Positions 11,731 through 24,610 of a DNA stretch of 64,000 nt are shown one piece after another. The stretch comes from Paraconiothyrium sp. Pb-2020 (taxonomy: Eukaryota; Ascomycota; Dothideomycetes; Pleosporales; Didymosphaeriaceae). The translations under genes were made by a program, and so were the position numbers. The first letter of the stretch is position 1. Each line of letters begins with the position of its first letter. The stretch spans positions 3,968,001-4,032,000 of the forward strand of contig JAJUBI010000006.1 of the NCBI GenBank assembly GCA_022419385.1, read 5' to 3'. Under the pieces are notes generated by a model. That model did not search any database. It was not told where the DNA came from and was given only the letters and a program-made list of their open reading frames with translations.

Positions 11731-13984
11731 TTATGCAGTGGCAGAGACTTGCGGCGTGCTTTTGGAGTCCTGCCCCACCGCGACAGCTTCCGGAGTCACG
11801 TCACCAATGGTGGCGGGCTCGGTAGCAGCAGCAGCAGGGGCATCGGTGGTGTCCTTGGTCTCCTCAGCGATGGGAGCGACCTCGGTCTTCTCCTCCTTGG
11901 GCTCGGCGGTCTCCTCAGCCTTCGCGGCGGGAGCGCTCTCCTTCTTGGGCTTGCCGGCCTTGCTGGCGGCGCGGAAGAGGCCGCCAAAGCCGCCCTTGCC
12001 CTCACCCTCCTTCTTGCTGCCGAGGGCACCGAAGATGGAGCCACGCTTCTTCTCCTTAGTGGCAGGGGTGGTGGTAGCAGCGTCAACAGCCGGCTCCTCT
12101 TTGGCAACCTCCTCCTTGGGAGCCTCAGTGGTGGGCTCGACAGCAGCAGGAGCGCCGACAGCCGGGGTCTCCTCGAGCTTGGGGGCCTCCTCAGTCTTGG
12201 GGAGTTCGGGAGCCTTCTCAGTGGCAGGAGACTTGGCCTTCTCCTTGTTGCCGCCGAGGAACTTGCCGAAAGAGAAAGGCTGCTTCTCCTTGTGGGGAGT
12301 AGTAGCAGCAGGCTTAGTCTCCTTGGGCTCTACGGCCTTCAAGGCTTCCGAGGTGCTGTCGAGAGGAGCGGCCTCGACAGGAGCGACAGGAGGAAGGACA
12401 GGAGCAGTCGCACCGGTCGCAGGCTCTTCGACCTTGGGGCCTTCGGTAGCAGCCTCAGACTCCTTGGCGGGAACAGCGGGGACAAGGTCAGCCTCCTTCT
12501 TCTCGTGGGTAGGGCTCTTCAGCTTCTCCACGAAGTTGCCGAAGATGGAACCGCGCTTGGTGGGCTTGGGCTTCTCCTCGACCTTCTTCTCCTCAACGGG
12601 AACAACGGGAGTAGTCTCCTCGGCCTTCTTCTCCTCGACGGGCGGGATCTCGGAAGTGATGACGGGAGCAGTCACGGGAGCAGCGGCGGAGGCTAACATT
12701 GTCAGTTGTGACCGTGAGAAGATAGTTTGAAATGAACTCACCCTCAGTGGCGGGCTCGGTGGTGGCAGGAGTAGCCTCCTCAGCCTTCTTCTCCTCCTTT
12801 TCCTCGGCCTTCTCCTTCTTCTCCTCTTTCTTCTCTTCGTGCTTCTCCTCGGCCTTGTCCTTCTTTCCGAGAAGACCGCCAAAGATAGAAGCACGCTTTC
12901 CGCGAGATACCGAGCGGCTCTTGCTCTTGGCCGCCTTCTTGCGCCTCTTCTCCTCGTCGGAAGAGCTAGAAGAGGAAGATCCAGCGCGAGCAGGGGCGGC
13001 GGTCTCTTCAGCAGCAGCAGTGGAAGCCTCGCCCTCCGCGGGCTTGGGCGCAACATCGGTGCTCTTCTTGGGGGTGGAGCCAGCGGCAACGGTAGGAGCT
13101 AGCGTAGCGGGCTTGCCTGTGGGGCGTGTCAGTGCGTCTGCAGAACGGGAACAAGCGAATGCAACCCCTTTCGATGTCGCGACGCGATGCGACGCGTCGA
13201 GAATTTGATTGAAAAAAATTATTTGCGAAACTTACCGAGCTTGGTGAGCTCCTCCTTGTAGGTCTCGTTGGCAACGATGCTCTCCTTGGCAGCCTTGGCC
13301 TCCTCGATGGCCTTCTCAACGGCGACGAACCAGCCATTGCGCTCGGCAGCAGTCTGGGCCTCAAAAGTGTGCTTGCCGCCGTGAAGCTTGAAATGGAAAG
13401 CGACAGCTCCGTCCTTAGTCAGTTCAGTGGCGTCGGCCTTGACGCTGTTAGCTGGGGACCATCAAGTCGTTGTTTGGACACATACAAGTTTCAAGACACC
13501 GGCGGGGGTGGCCTTCTCGTCGGCGTGCTTAACAAAGTAGAGCAGTCCCTTGCCGGTGACGCTGGACCAGGCGGCAGTCGAATGCGCAACCTCGGCCTTC
13601 TCGCCGCGAAGGTAGTGGCTCAGGCTGGACGCGGGGACAGCCTCCTCCTCGCCGAACCAAAAGTATTTCTTGGAGAAGCGGAATGCGCTGTGAAATGTCA
13701 GCTGCCGCACCAAACTGTCAGCGCTATCACACCCACTTCTTGAGGCCAGGGGCCTTGTAGCCGAGAGCACCGCTGTAGATGGGCTCGGTCGGCTTCTCCT
13801 CCTTCTTCTCCTCGACGGGAGCGGCAGCAGTCTCGCCCTCGGCCTTGGGCGTCTCCTCTACGGGGGCGGCTGCCTCGGCGGGCTTCTCCTCAGTCACTGC
13901 TGGGGTGGTGTCGACAACGTTGGCCTCCTGGAGGGGCTCAGACTGCTGGGGCTCAACGAGCGGGTGCTGTAGGGCGGCGGACAT
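11731..13984 (-). CDS. PH-domain protein with Ala/Glu/Lys-rich tail and repeated SIFG motifs
   Basis: Five exons (minus): 13984-13737, 13687-13486, 13437-13236, 13116-12742 and 12692-11731, giving 662 aa. The N-terminus (about 1-80) is acidic. Exons 2-3 encode a pleckstrin-homology-like domain (KKYFWFGEEE, SHYLRGEK, AVAFHFKLHGGKHTFEA, AERNGWFVAVEKAI), which suggests lipid or membrane binding. The long tail is Ala/Pro/Glu/Lys-rich and carries basic motifs KRASIFGGLLGKK, KRGSIFGNFVEKLK, QPFSFGKFLGGNK and KRGSIFGALGSKK, plus a Ser-rich tract before EEKRRKK. The exon 2/3 acceptor (AAG) was chosen because it gives the uninterrupted ...VLKLADATELTKDG. The exon 1/2 donor (GTGGGT) is the least certain. 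Ascomycete PH proteins of this layout are common but poorly studied; the cellular role is not known to me. Confidence 0.8.
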
Positions 13985-16900
13985 GATTGCAGATTCGTGT
14001 TGGTGAGGAATTTGCGGGTATAAGGGCGACGATAGCACGCGAGGTGAGTGGGCAGAGACGTGGGGGTTGAGACAAGCTCGGGTGAATTACAAACGTATAC
14101 GGAAAGAAGAGTGCTCTGTGCCGGCAGGTGGCAGCTTCGGCGTCGAAGGCTCGGTTGTAAGGCGAGCAAACGTGGGAGTAGAGAATGAGGGAGGAATAGC
14201 ACGCCACGGAAGGGCTGGGAGAGTTTTAAGGTGCGAGGGTTGGTTGCTAGGGGCGCTGCAGGGATGTACCGAAATTTGTCTTTGCAGCACGTCCATTGCA
14301 GCCGCCGCAGACCCGCTCGCTGTATCACGCCTGGCCCTCGCGCCGTCGAATGAACGTGAGTCAACGGCGTTATGCATGGCTGAAACATGCATAGCGGCTT
14401 TGTCGAGCCTGCGTTTGCCATAGCTTCACAGTGTTGAGTGCGGACGTGGGTGACGGCAGCGGCGGGCACGACAAGAACACTACACAGGCTGCGCAGAGAA
14501 CTAGAGGCGACGGCGCTGACAATGCTGCCTCGCATCTCGCCGCACTTGATCGCCTGACCTCCCCTCCGCGCCCGTCCAACGGTCCAACCTCTCATCACCA
14601 AGCTCCACCACCAGGGTCTCTCCCCTCACGAGATATGGATAACGGTGGCCACCGCATTCGAGCCCCAGATCTTGCCCATCTGCCTGGGCGGGAGCTCCTG
14701 CTATTGGCGGTGGGCGACCCCCGCAGCACATTGTATCATTCTGCAGATAACCCTCGCCATCCCATACGCACTCACGCAGATGGATGCTGCGCCCAGCCAG
14801 GCACTCTTGCAGGGAGGGGCACGCCGCGTCTCCCGTGCATTCTCCAAGTCGCAGCCCGCCTCGAGAGCGTCTCTGCGAAGGTCTGCGGGCATCGGGCTCT
14901 TCTGCCGGGCGTGCAACACCAGAGCCTTTTATCCCAACCATCGCCAGCCTCTGCACAACTCGAGCGTGCCTCATGGGCGCCCATGTGAAGCGGCCCAAGC
15001 TCCCTGCTAGACAGCATTGGTCAGGCCTGGCGCAGCCTCGACGGCGAATTGCGGGCTTTCACGGGCGCCGATCCCCGTTTAGAGCACGAGACCCTTGCGT
15101 GCCCAGCATGGCATGGGCCTTCGCAAACTGCCCGCCATCACGAGAGCGGCCTCCGTCTGGGCTAGCTGACGCCTGCGGATCATTACCGGCCATGTTTTCG
15201 CCCACAGAGTTTCGACTTCCGTTGTACGGGCGCATGGCCGATACAGATACATTCACCTGTACTGAGAACACCGGCGACACGCCCCGTCTGCGCAACGCTG
15301 CAGGGCCACAGAACCGTGCCCAGAAACTGAGCATCGAGAGGCCGCCTTGCCCTTCTGAGATACCCAGCAACGCATTGACGCGGATGCTCATGAACCTTGG
15401 CCGATGCCTTCGGCTGATCTAGCGCCATGTACCATGCGAGGCGCCTCACGTGAAAAGGGGCAAGCCCTGGAGCTCAACCGCACCTCACTTCAGATTCTTC
15501 ATGTTTGACCGACGGGCCAGAGCCATGGTTCAGCGTGCCGCGGTTTTGATGATACAGGCGTGTCAGATCCACTCGCCACCTCTACGCCCAGCACATTGTC
15601 AAACGTCGCCTTCTTCCTCTCGGTTTGCATCTTCATCTCCTCACGCGCTTCGCACGGCTCCCCATCGATAACAGCCGCTGAAGATCCCCCTAGAATCTCC
15701 ATCTGGCCAATCTCCGTGCGCTGTGCACACCGCCACAGATCAGACCCTCGATGCAAAATCAGGCCCTGTGAACGGCACGGGTCGGCGCATTGGGGCGCTG
15801 GATAAATCTGCAACTGTTTCCTCCAAATCTCATGCCATGATTGTGGCCGTCTTCCACGCCCAAAATCTGCCACGTGGCAATTCAATGGCTGTGACAGAAT
15901 CTCCAATCGAAACGTTGCTGATGAGAAAATTTGGTTTTTTTTACAGCCATCGTGAGGTGGTGAACAAGCATATCTTCCGCTCTCAGGGTTCGCGTGCCGA
16001 GCCTCTAGTTCATATAATTTACCAGACGCGAGGTTCTTTCCAACCGCACCAAGTGTAAGCCTCTTCAATAGATCAACATCGCCCTGAGTCAAGAAGAACT
16101 GCGGGGCAAGTTGCGATGTGTCTGCATCGCCGAAAGGGGACCCCATGAACGAATTGCGCCAATCGTTCAGTGCTCGCATTCTGCTCGCCATCTTCCATTA
16201 TCATCCTCCGATCGATGCCTCGTAATCTATGTCTGTTGCACAGTTTCGTACAATCTATCGCAAACCGCGCGTTCGAGGGACAATGTTTCGTCGCTTCCGC
16301 GGACATTGGTGGCTGCACTTCCAGTCCAAAACACTCCACCAATGGCCGTGATGAAGAATCAACGTGATGAAACAGCGGTGTCCGTCCCATCTCCGACTAA
16401 TCACCCTTGAGCTCCGATGATTCTGCTGTCGTCGAAATAAGCTCACGCCTCGCGGCATGCGAGATGGGAGCGATGGCTGCTTCCTTCCTCTTCTGGCACA
16501 GCGTGACAGCGTCTCACTTCCCACTTCCATTACATCACGTCCTACGAACTGCGAGTCCGAGGCATGACACAGCAAAGTCTCTGCACCTTTCTCGACGTTG
16601 TGTTTGACATGTCGAAACTGAAATGTTCATGCTAATGCGACCACGTCAGAGGGCGGGTCGGGTGTGCCTTCCTTCTATGCGCCGCACGCGCAGCTAAGGC
16701 AAGAACGCCTTGCAGCGCATGCATCTTCCCCAACTTTTTCCTCTACTATAGGTCCTCATATTATTCTCGAATCTCTGACAACGCGTGGGCATCCCTTCGC
16801 AACTTCCTGAGGTGCGGCTCGTCAGCGAGGATAGCCTTTCCTACCTCACCGGAGCATCGAGCTTTGATCTCCACCTTATCGACAAGCTGCCGCTCTTGAC

Positions 16901-17181
16901 GCTGCCAGCACAGCAACAATGTAACGAGTATGGGCGGGCACGAACGGGGGACCTTTTTCATCTCGACGGCCGCATATGCCAGGTCTTCGTACCTTGCATC
17001 AGGTTTCATGCCAGCTAATGTCAGGAACACCAGTGGTAAGTAACAGAATCCATACATTGTCGACTGTGACGGTGCGCATTCATTCAAAACGCCTATTCTG
17101 AAACAAAGAGAAAAGAAATCCGTCGTATCCAAGTCGTCAATTCATCATAATCATGAACATCCTCCTACCCCCGTCACCACC
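13985..17181. other. Long intergenic stretch, mostly without recognisable genes
   Basis: About 3.2 kb between two minus-strand genes. The part next to 13985 is the upstream region of the PH gene. Several overlapping open frames occur on both strands at 14.4-15.4 kb, as expected for GC-rich DNA; none has family motifs. The longest ATG frame (15499-16191) is listed separately. Confidence 0.45.
15499..16191 (-). CDS. Doubtful hypothetical ORF
   Basis: A 230-codon ATG-initiated frame (MASRMRALNDWRNSF...) with no recognised domain, no repeats and no clear introns. It is listed only because it is the longest isolated frame in an otherwise empty 3 kb. It could be chance or a decayed gene. Confidence 0.22.
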   Translation of the reverse strand: MASRMRALNDWRNSFMGSPFGDADTSQLAPQFFLTQGDVDLLKRLTLGAVGKNLASGKLYELEARHANPESGRYACSPPHDGCKKNQIFSSATFRLEILSQPLNCHVADFGRGRRPQSWHEIWRKQLQIYPAPQCADPCRSQGLILHRGSDLWRCAQRTEIGQMEILGGSSAAVIDGEPCEAREEMKMQTERKKATFDNVLGVEVASGSDTPVSSKPRHAEPWLWPVGQT

Positions 17182-20100
17182 TTACGGAGAAACCGGTTCG
17201 CAATCTCTACCGCTAATCATCTCGAATGGCTCCCCCAAAGCTTCAGGCTCTTCTACCACTTTCGCACCTGCAGCTTCCTTTCTTTGCCTTTCCTCTCGTC
17301 GATCCGCAGCGATTTGCAGCAACTGGGGTCGAACTGACCGGCATCCTTCACCCCAGCTCCACATGTCGTTGGCCCGCTCTCTCACGGTCAAACCATCATC
17401 TGTTGTTCGCGCATCTAAACTAGCACCAGCTTCTACTAACTTTATTGCAACTCCTGCAGTGCCTGCGAGCACGGCTTGATGCAGTGGCGTCCACCCATCT
17501 TTATCGGCATAGTGGATATCGGCTCCTGCTCTTATGAGCATGTCGACGATTGCAGCACTACTCGCACAGCAGAGAGGTGTCCAAGTCTCGTCGTCTACAG
17601 CCTCTATCATGGCGCATTCGCTCAACGAGAGTAAAGTATCCGCCGCGCGCGGTAGATCGTGGTAAGCGGCCAAGTGTAGCGGCGTTCGCTTCTTTGATGC
17701 AAGTGCCGTGAAGTCAGCTCCTCGCTCGAGCAGCAAGAGTGCAATATCCTCTTTCTCATTAATGAGAGCACAGTGGAGGGGTCGGTCGCCGTTCGGAAGA
17801 GGGCGCTCGATATCGGCACCTGCGTCCAGGAGCTGAGCAACCACGGCCGTGTTGCCACTCGCGCAGGCCTCGTGCAGGCTGAGCCATCCCCTGGTATTCG
17901 TGGCGTTGATATCGATTCCACGCTCCAATATCTTCGCTAACACGCTTTCCATCCCATTGCGGGCGCCAAAGTGCAAGGCAGTGTGGTTCCTGTCCGTTTT
18001 CCAGTTCACATGAGCGCCCTTTTCCATCAACGTCAGCGCGAGGGCTTCGTGTCCCCTACTCAGAGCGGATGCGAGTGGCGTGTAGCCTTTGAGCGTCTGC
18101 TCGTTGATATCCAAACCCATCTCGATCAAAGGAGGGCAGAAGGGTAGGCCTTTGGCGGCCATCCCGTGCAGGGCACTGGCGTTGGTTTTGTGGGTCTTTG
18201 CTTTGAGGTTGGCTCCGCGCTGTAGTAGTTGCAAGGCGAAATTAGGGCCATTTGAACAGGCCAAAAGGAAGGGTGTCATCCCATCGTTGGCTTTGGCTTC
18301 GATGTCTGCCCCGCGATTGAGCAGCAAGTCGATCATCCGCAGATTTTGGTGGTGTGTTGCTACGTGTAGGAGCGTGAATCCTTGATCATCGCGGTCTCCA
18401 TCCACGTTTTTGATCGACAATGCCATCCGTTCAGCAAGATCAAGCGCGCCTTCCCATGCTCCCGGGCCTTTGGATTTTTCAAGAGCGAACGAGAACGCTG
18501 TGGTGTTGACATCAACTCCTTGGTTGACACCGCAGCGGCCAGAGTCGAGCAGCAAGTTTGCCACTTGGTAATCGGTCTCATCTCGCATGTTGACGACTGC
18601 ATAATCAAAGGGCGTCATTGCCCGGCCGTTGCGCTTGTCCGATTTACCCATGGCTTGTATCGGATCAGCCCCAGCTTCGAGCAGGACCTGCACAATACCG
18701 ACGTCGCCTTCGATCACTGCAAATCCCAAGGGCGTCTTACCAGACTCCAGCCTGCGATTCACGTCGCAACCGTGAAGAACCACGGCCTTTACCAGATCGA
18801 TATCATGCTCTTCCAGTGCAGCATGAAGCATCTTCGCCATGGCCAATCGTTGTACTAAAGTTCCGCCTTGGTTCAAGACCCAGCCAATCCACGCATGCTT
18901 GTTAGGCTCGCCAACTTGCAGTTCCATATGCGAGTACATGACTGAAGCGGTGGCCATCAGCGCCTTGATCGTGGCATGCTCTCTGGCCATGGCGAATTGT
19001 ACAGCTACGCTTTCCCTGGGATATTCTTCACCCCCAATGGCTTCCAGCAGGACATCTACAGCCCCCGGGCATCGATGCAACAGAGCAACATCGAGCACGC
19101 TGTTGCCGTCGAAGGCGATGGCATGTAGGTCCGCACCGCTTTCAATCAGCTTCTTGACCACTCCCACTTCATTCGCACAAGCAGCCAACATAAGCGGAGT
19201 GCAGTCCTTCGGATCGTCGCTCCTGGCTTCAATATCCGCTCCAGCAGCGATGAGAACGTCCACAATCTTAGGATGTCCGAAGTGACTCGCGAGCGCGAGC
19301 GCAGCTACCAAATCGTCAGCAACCCACCCTTCAGTCCCACCACACCTCTCAACTTACTATGTCCAAGTCCATCCCTAACCTCAAGCCCCACCCCCTTCTC
19401 CACCAAAAATCTCACAACCCTCTCATGCCCCCGATTAGCACCCCAATGCATCGCCGTCCCCCCATTCTCACTCTTCGCTCCCCCATCCGCACCATGCGCC
19501 CACAGCGCCTTCACAACATCCTCATGCCCCCCTTGAGCCGCGAGCATCAGCGCAGTGCGCTCCCCTCCACACCGCGCCTCAACATCCACACCCATCTGCC
19601 TAACCAGAAAATCAACAGACGCAACAACACCCTCGGACGCAGCCCAGTGCATCGCCGTCTTCCCGTCCGGACCAGACACACTCGTCAGCACCGCCCCGTG
19701 GGACAGCAGCAGCTGCATGAGCGTCGGGCCGCGGGTGGGCGACATAGCGGCGTGCACGAGTGGCGGCAGGCGCTGCGTACGGTGGTTGGCGTCTGCGCCC
19801 TTGTCGAGGAGGAGGCGTGTGGCTTCTACATTGCCCTCGATGATAGCGATAGTAAGCGCAGTATAGCCGTCGTTCGTTTCTATCTCCATGGGGAGGCCGG
19901 CATCCAGGAGGCGTGATAGGGTGGGGATGTCGTTGTGTTTTGCGGCTTCGAAGAGGTCGCGCGTCGGAGGGAGATCTGATGGAGGACAAGACGGTGAGAT
20001 TGTGCTGGGCCTGTCGAGCGGTTCTGCATCTGCGTCTGCGTCTGCGTTTGAGGGTGGGGTTGGGATGAGTCTGGGGTTACGATGCCGGAACGCAAGAAGC

Positions 20101-20222
20101 ATGTCTTTGACGTCGGGCGTTGCGTTTGCAATCACCTCGTCTTCTTCCTCGTCCTCACGCTGACTTTGTCTCTCCATGCTAGACTCCACGCTCGTCTCGT
20201 CCATCTCTTCTCTCGATGTCAT
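17182..20222 (-). CDS. Large ankyrin-repeat protein
   Basis: Exons (minus) 20222-19358 and 19304-17182 are joined across a 53-bp intron (GTAAGT donor, TAG acceptor) to give 995 aa; the join makes GLGHTALALASHFGH, an intact ankyrin start. The first ~100 residues are acidic and low-complexity. Ankyrin repeats then run almost to the C-terminus, e.g. DGYTALTIAIIEGNVEATRLLL, GERTALMLAAQGGHEDVV, GFTLLHVATHHQNLRMIDLLL and DGWTPLHQAVLAGTAG. No NACHT, NB-ARC, kinase, F-box or membrane segment is seen, so it is a stand-alone repeat protein, presumably a protein-binding scaffold. Partner unknown. The ATG at 20222 (MTSREEMDE) is the first in frame. Confidence 0.85.
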
Positions 20223-20868
20223 AGTTTCGGTACGTCTAAACTGCGTATACACTCTCAGCCTTTCGAGCCAGTATGTAGGTTTCACAACAATCCGACTATT
20301 TATGTCACAACCTTGCAATATCTCTTCCGCTGTATGACAAGACTGTGAAGACCGACCAGTGTGTACTGGTACTGGTAGTTATACACACTGCCCTTGTGAG
20401 GTTCGCGTGCTACAGCGAGCTTCGCTCTAGGCAGCAAGTCAGCAAGTGCTGCTCCGCCCCCACTAGCAGCACCCCTGGCTTCAGCTTCAGCTTCAGGTGA
20501 GACGACAGACAGCTTCAGGTGAGGGACACTTTCACCGTAGGAAGAGTTTACTACATCCATGGATGGTGAATTACATTATAGAAAGGTGTGCGAGTCTCCA
20601 CATTATGTGGGATAAGTCGTGGTTAGATTACATACCAGCGCCTACCCATGAACCTGGCTTGCTGTCAAGATCTACAACACGTGGAAATGCTTTTAAATTC
20701 CAATATTCTGTAACGCGCGAAGCTGCGCTCAATAAAGGGGTATTCCTATCCACAATCCATCCTATCTACCATGAACTCCTGTTAGCCGCTGTAACCATCA
20801 TCTGATCCCGTATACCCGCCAAACGCCAAAACACTTTTCGTAAACATGGCATGAACCTGCGTCTCAAC
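20223..20868. other. Intergenic region
   Basis: Upstream region of the ankyrin gene and 3' flank of the RING gene. It contains a short CTTCAG-rich tract near 20478-20520; nothing else was seen. Confidence 0.5.
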
Positions 20869-22455
20869 TTAGAGCTTCGTATCCTGCCTCGTAGAATCGC
20901 TCAACCTCCTCAACGGCGCATGGAACCCCGCGCTCGGCCCGGGCCTCGCCGCACTCCCTCCCTGACGCGCACCACTCGCACTCCCGCTCGTACCTGCATT
21001 CGCCGCCGTCCGCGTGGAGTTGCGCTGCTGAAGCGTTGCGCTAATCAGCCAGTGCAGCTGGTGGCGCATACCGTTGATTGCCGCGTTCGTGTGCAGCATC
21101 TCGTCTTTTGTGCGCTGGCTCTCGTTCATGACCATCATGTTGGTGCGGCCTTCGAGCTCCGTCAGCGCGTTGGCGATGCGGTTGACTTCGTCGCGGAGGG
21201 ACTCGTGAAGGGTGAGGAGATGATGCACTTGGGAGTCGAAAGGGGGTTGGCTGGGGTTGTTGAACGGTGGCTGCGATGCGTCCTGGGGTACAGGTGGGAA
21301 CGCGGCGGCCGGGAGGCGGAAGTCGGGGGTGGGGACAAGATTCGAGGGCGGGAAGGAGTAGGAAATGTTAGGGTCTAAGGGATTGGAAACGGGGAAGGTG
21401 GAAGCAGAGTCATTGGCGGGGTAGAGCATGTTTGTGATGCTGGAGAGGCCGTCTTCCAGGATGCCAACTTTGCGGGTCAAGGGTTCTAAGCGGGCCTCGT
21501 TTCGCTCAATGCGGGCTTGTTGGTCGCGGAAGTGAGGCGCCATCGTAGCCATCGGGCAACTCTTCTCATGGACGTTCGTCTGAGCCCGCTCTGCGGTGAA
21601 GGTACAGCCGACTATCGTGCCCTGACACGGCGTGATGACCTTGCCGCAAGCATCTTTGATGTGCGTCTTGAGATCGAGCCGCAGAAGGGAGATATCGCAA
21701 TGAGGACAGTTCGTTGAGCGATTGGCGCAGGCTGTCCTCTGGTGGTCCTGTAATCACACAATCAATAACCACTCCCAATAGTGATATAGAGCACATACCT
21801 CCAGATCTTTCTTCATCATCGACGTATGGCAGTCCTCGCAGCTAACGGTATAGTGCAAGCATCCCTTGTGGAACTCCTTCTGCGAGATGTGCAGCCGGCA
21901 GTCGTGCTGCGCACATTCCACGAGCGTGTACTCGCAATATAGCATGACATGGTCGTTCACATTGACACGCTGCTCGACCCAGCCGCATCCCGACTTCGCA
22001 TTCGGACACTTGACCACCAGCTCATCCAGCATCGTCTCGATGATCTTGGGCACAGGCCGCACATCCTTCTCGGGATCCACCCTACTCCTGCACGTCGGAC
22101 ACGTCTTGCGACCCTCTTGCTGCGCGCACCACGCATGGTCGAGGCACTCACGGCAGAAGAAGTGGCTGCAGAGGAGCTGGACGGGACGATCGAAGGGCGA
22201 GTGGCAGATGAGGCAGACGAGGTTGCTGTCCGGCTGCGAGACGTATTCGAGGAGGTGCAGGTCGGGCGGTTGCTTTGCGATGGTGGAGCGGCGGTTCTTC
22301 GAGTTCAATGAGTTTGATGCGCGGATTTGGAGTGGTGAGGGATCGTTAGGAGGGCCACCGACCGGTAGGATGCCATCTGCCTCGTCCATGCCCGCCGACG
22401 AGGCCCTAGAGCTTCGCCGGTCGTTGGGCGCGGGAATGGGCTCGGGAGACGACAT
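20869..22455 (-). CDS. RING / TRAF-type zinc-finger protein, probable E3 ubiquitin ligase
   Basis: Exons (minus) 22455-21799 and 21747-20869 give 511 aa; the intron is 51 bp (GTATGT...ACAG). A RING finger lies near residues 78-125 (CLICHSPFDRPVQ, CSHFFCRECL, CPTCRSRV). Cys/His-rich TRAF-type fingers follow (CPNAKSGCGW, CAQHDCRLHI, CPHCDISLLRLDLKTHI), then a coiled-coil stretch and a Ser/Ala-rich tail ending DTKL. RING plus TRAF fingers without a MATH domain is a common fungal arrangement, and ubiquitin ligase activity is inferred from the RING. It is divergent from the syntaxin gene with a shared ~650-bp upstream region. The ATG at 22455 (MSSPEPIP) is the first in frame. Confidence 0.85.
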
Positions 22456-23104
22456 GACTGGCAACGAGATTGAAGATGCTCAGAGCCGCCCTTCAGTAAT
22501 GAAGAAGCTACCAGAGCGAGACGCAAAAGATCACGCCAGAGGCTGGGCGCGTGCTGAGGCGGTCAGGCTGTGGTACCGCAGTCGGCAGCGGTGGAGGTCG
22601 TTGGTAGGTGGGTTGCCCTCGCATCCAACAGTATTGCTGCGGGCGAGGGCTCAGGCAATCAAATAAAAGGCGGCGGAGGCGGTGTGTGACAATCAATAAG
22701 GAATGCGGACACGTCCATGCCTTCGTCTTATGCGGTAGTGCAAAGGCGAGACACGCATGTGGACAAACAAGTCAGTCTATCATTCCATCCCACCCACGGG
22801 ACGGGTCCGAGACGCCCGCCGCCAAGGCTGGGGCACCGACAAGCCACGGCACGGGAACTTTGCCCTGTGAGGCTCCGGGCTGGCGTCACCGAGTGGAGCC
22901 CAGGTCCAGCGCTCCCTCGTTCGTGCATGCAGCCTGCTTGACCCTTTGCACTACAACCATCCGTGACGCTTGTCGTGGTTTCCAGCCAGCGCCATTCGCT
23001 GCTTCCCGCGTTCGGGCATCCCCATTCGGCACTCCGCACTCGTCCTCCGCGTAACCTCCACATTCACTCGTTGACTGCGAATCGTCTTTCTACGCACCGG
23101 CACA
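22456..23104. promoter_or_regulatory. Shared upstream region of two divergent genes
   Basis: The 649 bp between the RING gene (minus) and the SNARE gene (plus) must hold both promoters. No TATA box or named motif stands out. Confidence 0.5.
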
Positions 23105-23941
23105 ATGTCGACAACAAACCCGCCCCAGCTCTTCCTCCTCGCAGACCACATCAAGCTCTCCCTCCTCGAGCGCCAGCGCGCGATCTCCCTCAACCTCTCC
23201 CCCAGCTCGCAAGACGCCCAGATATCGCGGTCGCTAGAACAGCTCCGCTCCGGCATCGAGGCGCTCGAGTCGCAGGTAGAAGACAACCCCGACGAGTGCG
23301 TCCCTTCCCCTAAACTCACCTCTCACGCACCAATCTAACCAAAACAACCGTCCAGGTCAATAACATCCCAACTCCCCCGCCTCCGCACCCAACTCACCGA
23401 CCTAACCTCCCAATTCCGCCCCTCCGCCGAAACACCCATCTCCCCCACCCTCACCCAGCCAAACGACCCCTCCCTCTCCTCAGACTTCGCAGCCGCCCAG
23501 TCCAACAAACCCCGCCAGGTTTCCAAATCCGTGCGCTTCAGAGACGACGACGCCGCCGAAGACCACGATCCCAACCGCGCATCCCTCTTCCCCTACCGCG
23601 ACGACCCGTCCGACGCGCCTCCCGACCAGGCCGAACTGTCGAACCAGCAGATCCACGAGTACCACAGCCGCGTCATCAGCGAGCAGGATGATCAGCTGGA
23701 CCAGCTGGGCGCGAGCATCGGGCGGCAGCGCGAGTTGAGCATGCAGATTGGGGACGAGCTGGACGGCCAGGTTGTGCTGCTGGACGACGTCGAAGAGGGG
23801 GTGGATCGGCATGCGGCGCAATTCCGGCGGGCGAGGGGGCGGCTGGATAGGTTTAGTAGGAAGGCGAAGGAGAATTGGAGTTTGACTGTTATTGTGGTCT
23901 TGATTGTTATATTGGTGTTGTTGATTGTGATTACGAAATAA
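23105..23941 (+). CDS. Syntaxin-8-like Qc-SNARE
   Basis: Exons 23105-23295 and 23356-23941 (60-bp intron) give 258 aa. An N-terminal helical region is followed by a SNARE motif (about 170-230: EQDDQLDQLGASIGRQRELS through GDELDGQVVLLDDVEEGVD; the Gln of DGQVV fits the zero layer) and a single C-terminal membrane anchor of about 18 residues (LTVIVVLIVILVLLIVI) ending in TK. This tail-anchored layout matches Syn8/syntaxin-8 proteins of endosome-to-vacuole fusion. Exact compartment is inferred. Confidence 0.85.
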
Positions 23942-24610
23942 GGGGGAGGAGATGTGAGTAGGTCTGGCCGGGTGAGAATTTGTGAGATACAACGAGAGAC
24001 GCGAGAAGGAAATACGCATGGATGCATGCATAGACGGCGTTCTGGAGTACACGGGCTGGGCATGGCCCCCTATGCGTTTCTGACTATACTATGGACATCT
24101 ACCCTTATTTGTAGCCATTTTTGATCAGATAAGCAACGTTTGAGTTCGAAGTCTCGATTCAATGTTAAATCTGCGCTTCGCTTTCAGATACCATAATACA
24201 AAGAGCTATCGTACCCGCCTTTCCATGTTTCCATCCAACCCACCAACTCTTCATGATCTATCTTGATCTAAACGCCTGCGCTCCGAGCACAAGATGCAAA
24301 AAGACTAATAGCTAAACGGCGTGTAATGCAAATCTGCGGTCCTGGTCTCTCTCAATGGAGGATGGGCCGTTCGGGTATCTAAGGATGCAAAGAAAACGCT
24401 TCGAGGGTAGAATCGGCTCGGCGTGGTTGGACGGTGGCTGGTCGTAGGGAAATGTATATGTAAAGATTTCCAATCGGTGTGATAGGGGTGATATAACGAT
24501 TCTAGCTGACAGAAGGATACGTCAGTTGAGGTGACCGCAGTCTTTCCTGGTTTGAATCGTCGAAATAATTGTGATGGCTTTCAGTCGTTACTGGAATAAG
24601 ACCCGAGGCC
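23942..24610. other. Convergent intergenic region
   Basis: Tail-to-tail space between the SNARE gene and the carrier gene; presumably both 3' UTRs. AT-rich, no gene seen. Confidence 0.5.

Noticed and set aside
11482..12730. Two long plus-strand open frames (404 and 340 codons), Gly/Leu- and Ser/Ala-rich
   Set aside because: They are antisense shadows of the Ala/Glu/Lys-rich exon 5 of the PH-domain gene, which has matching splice sites and domain content.
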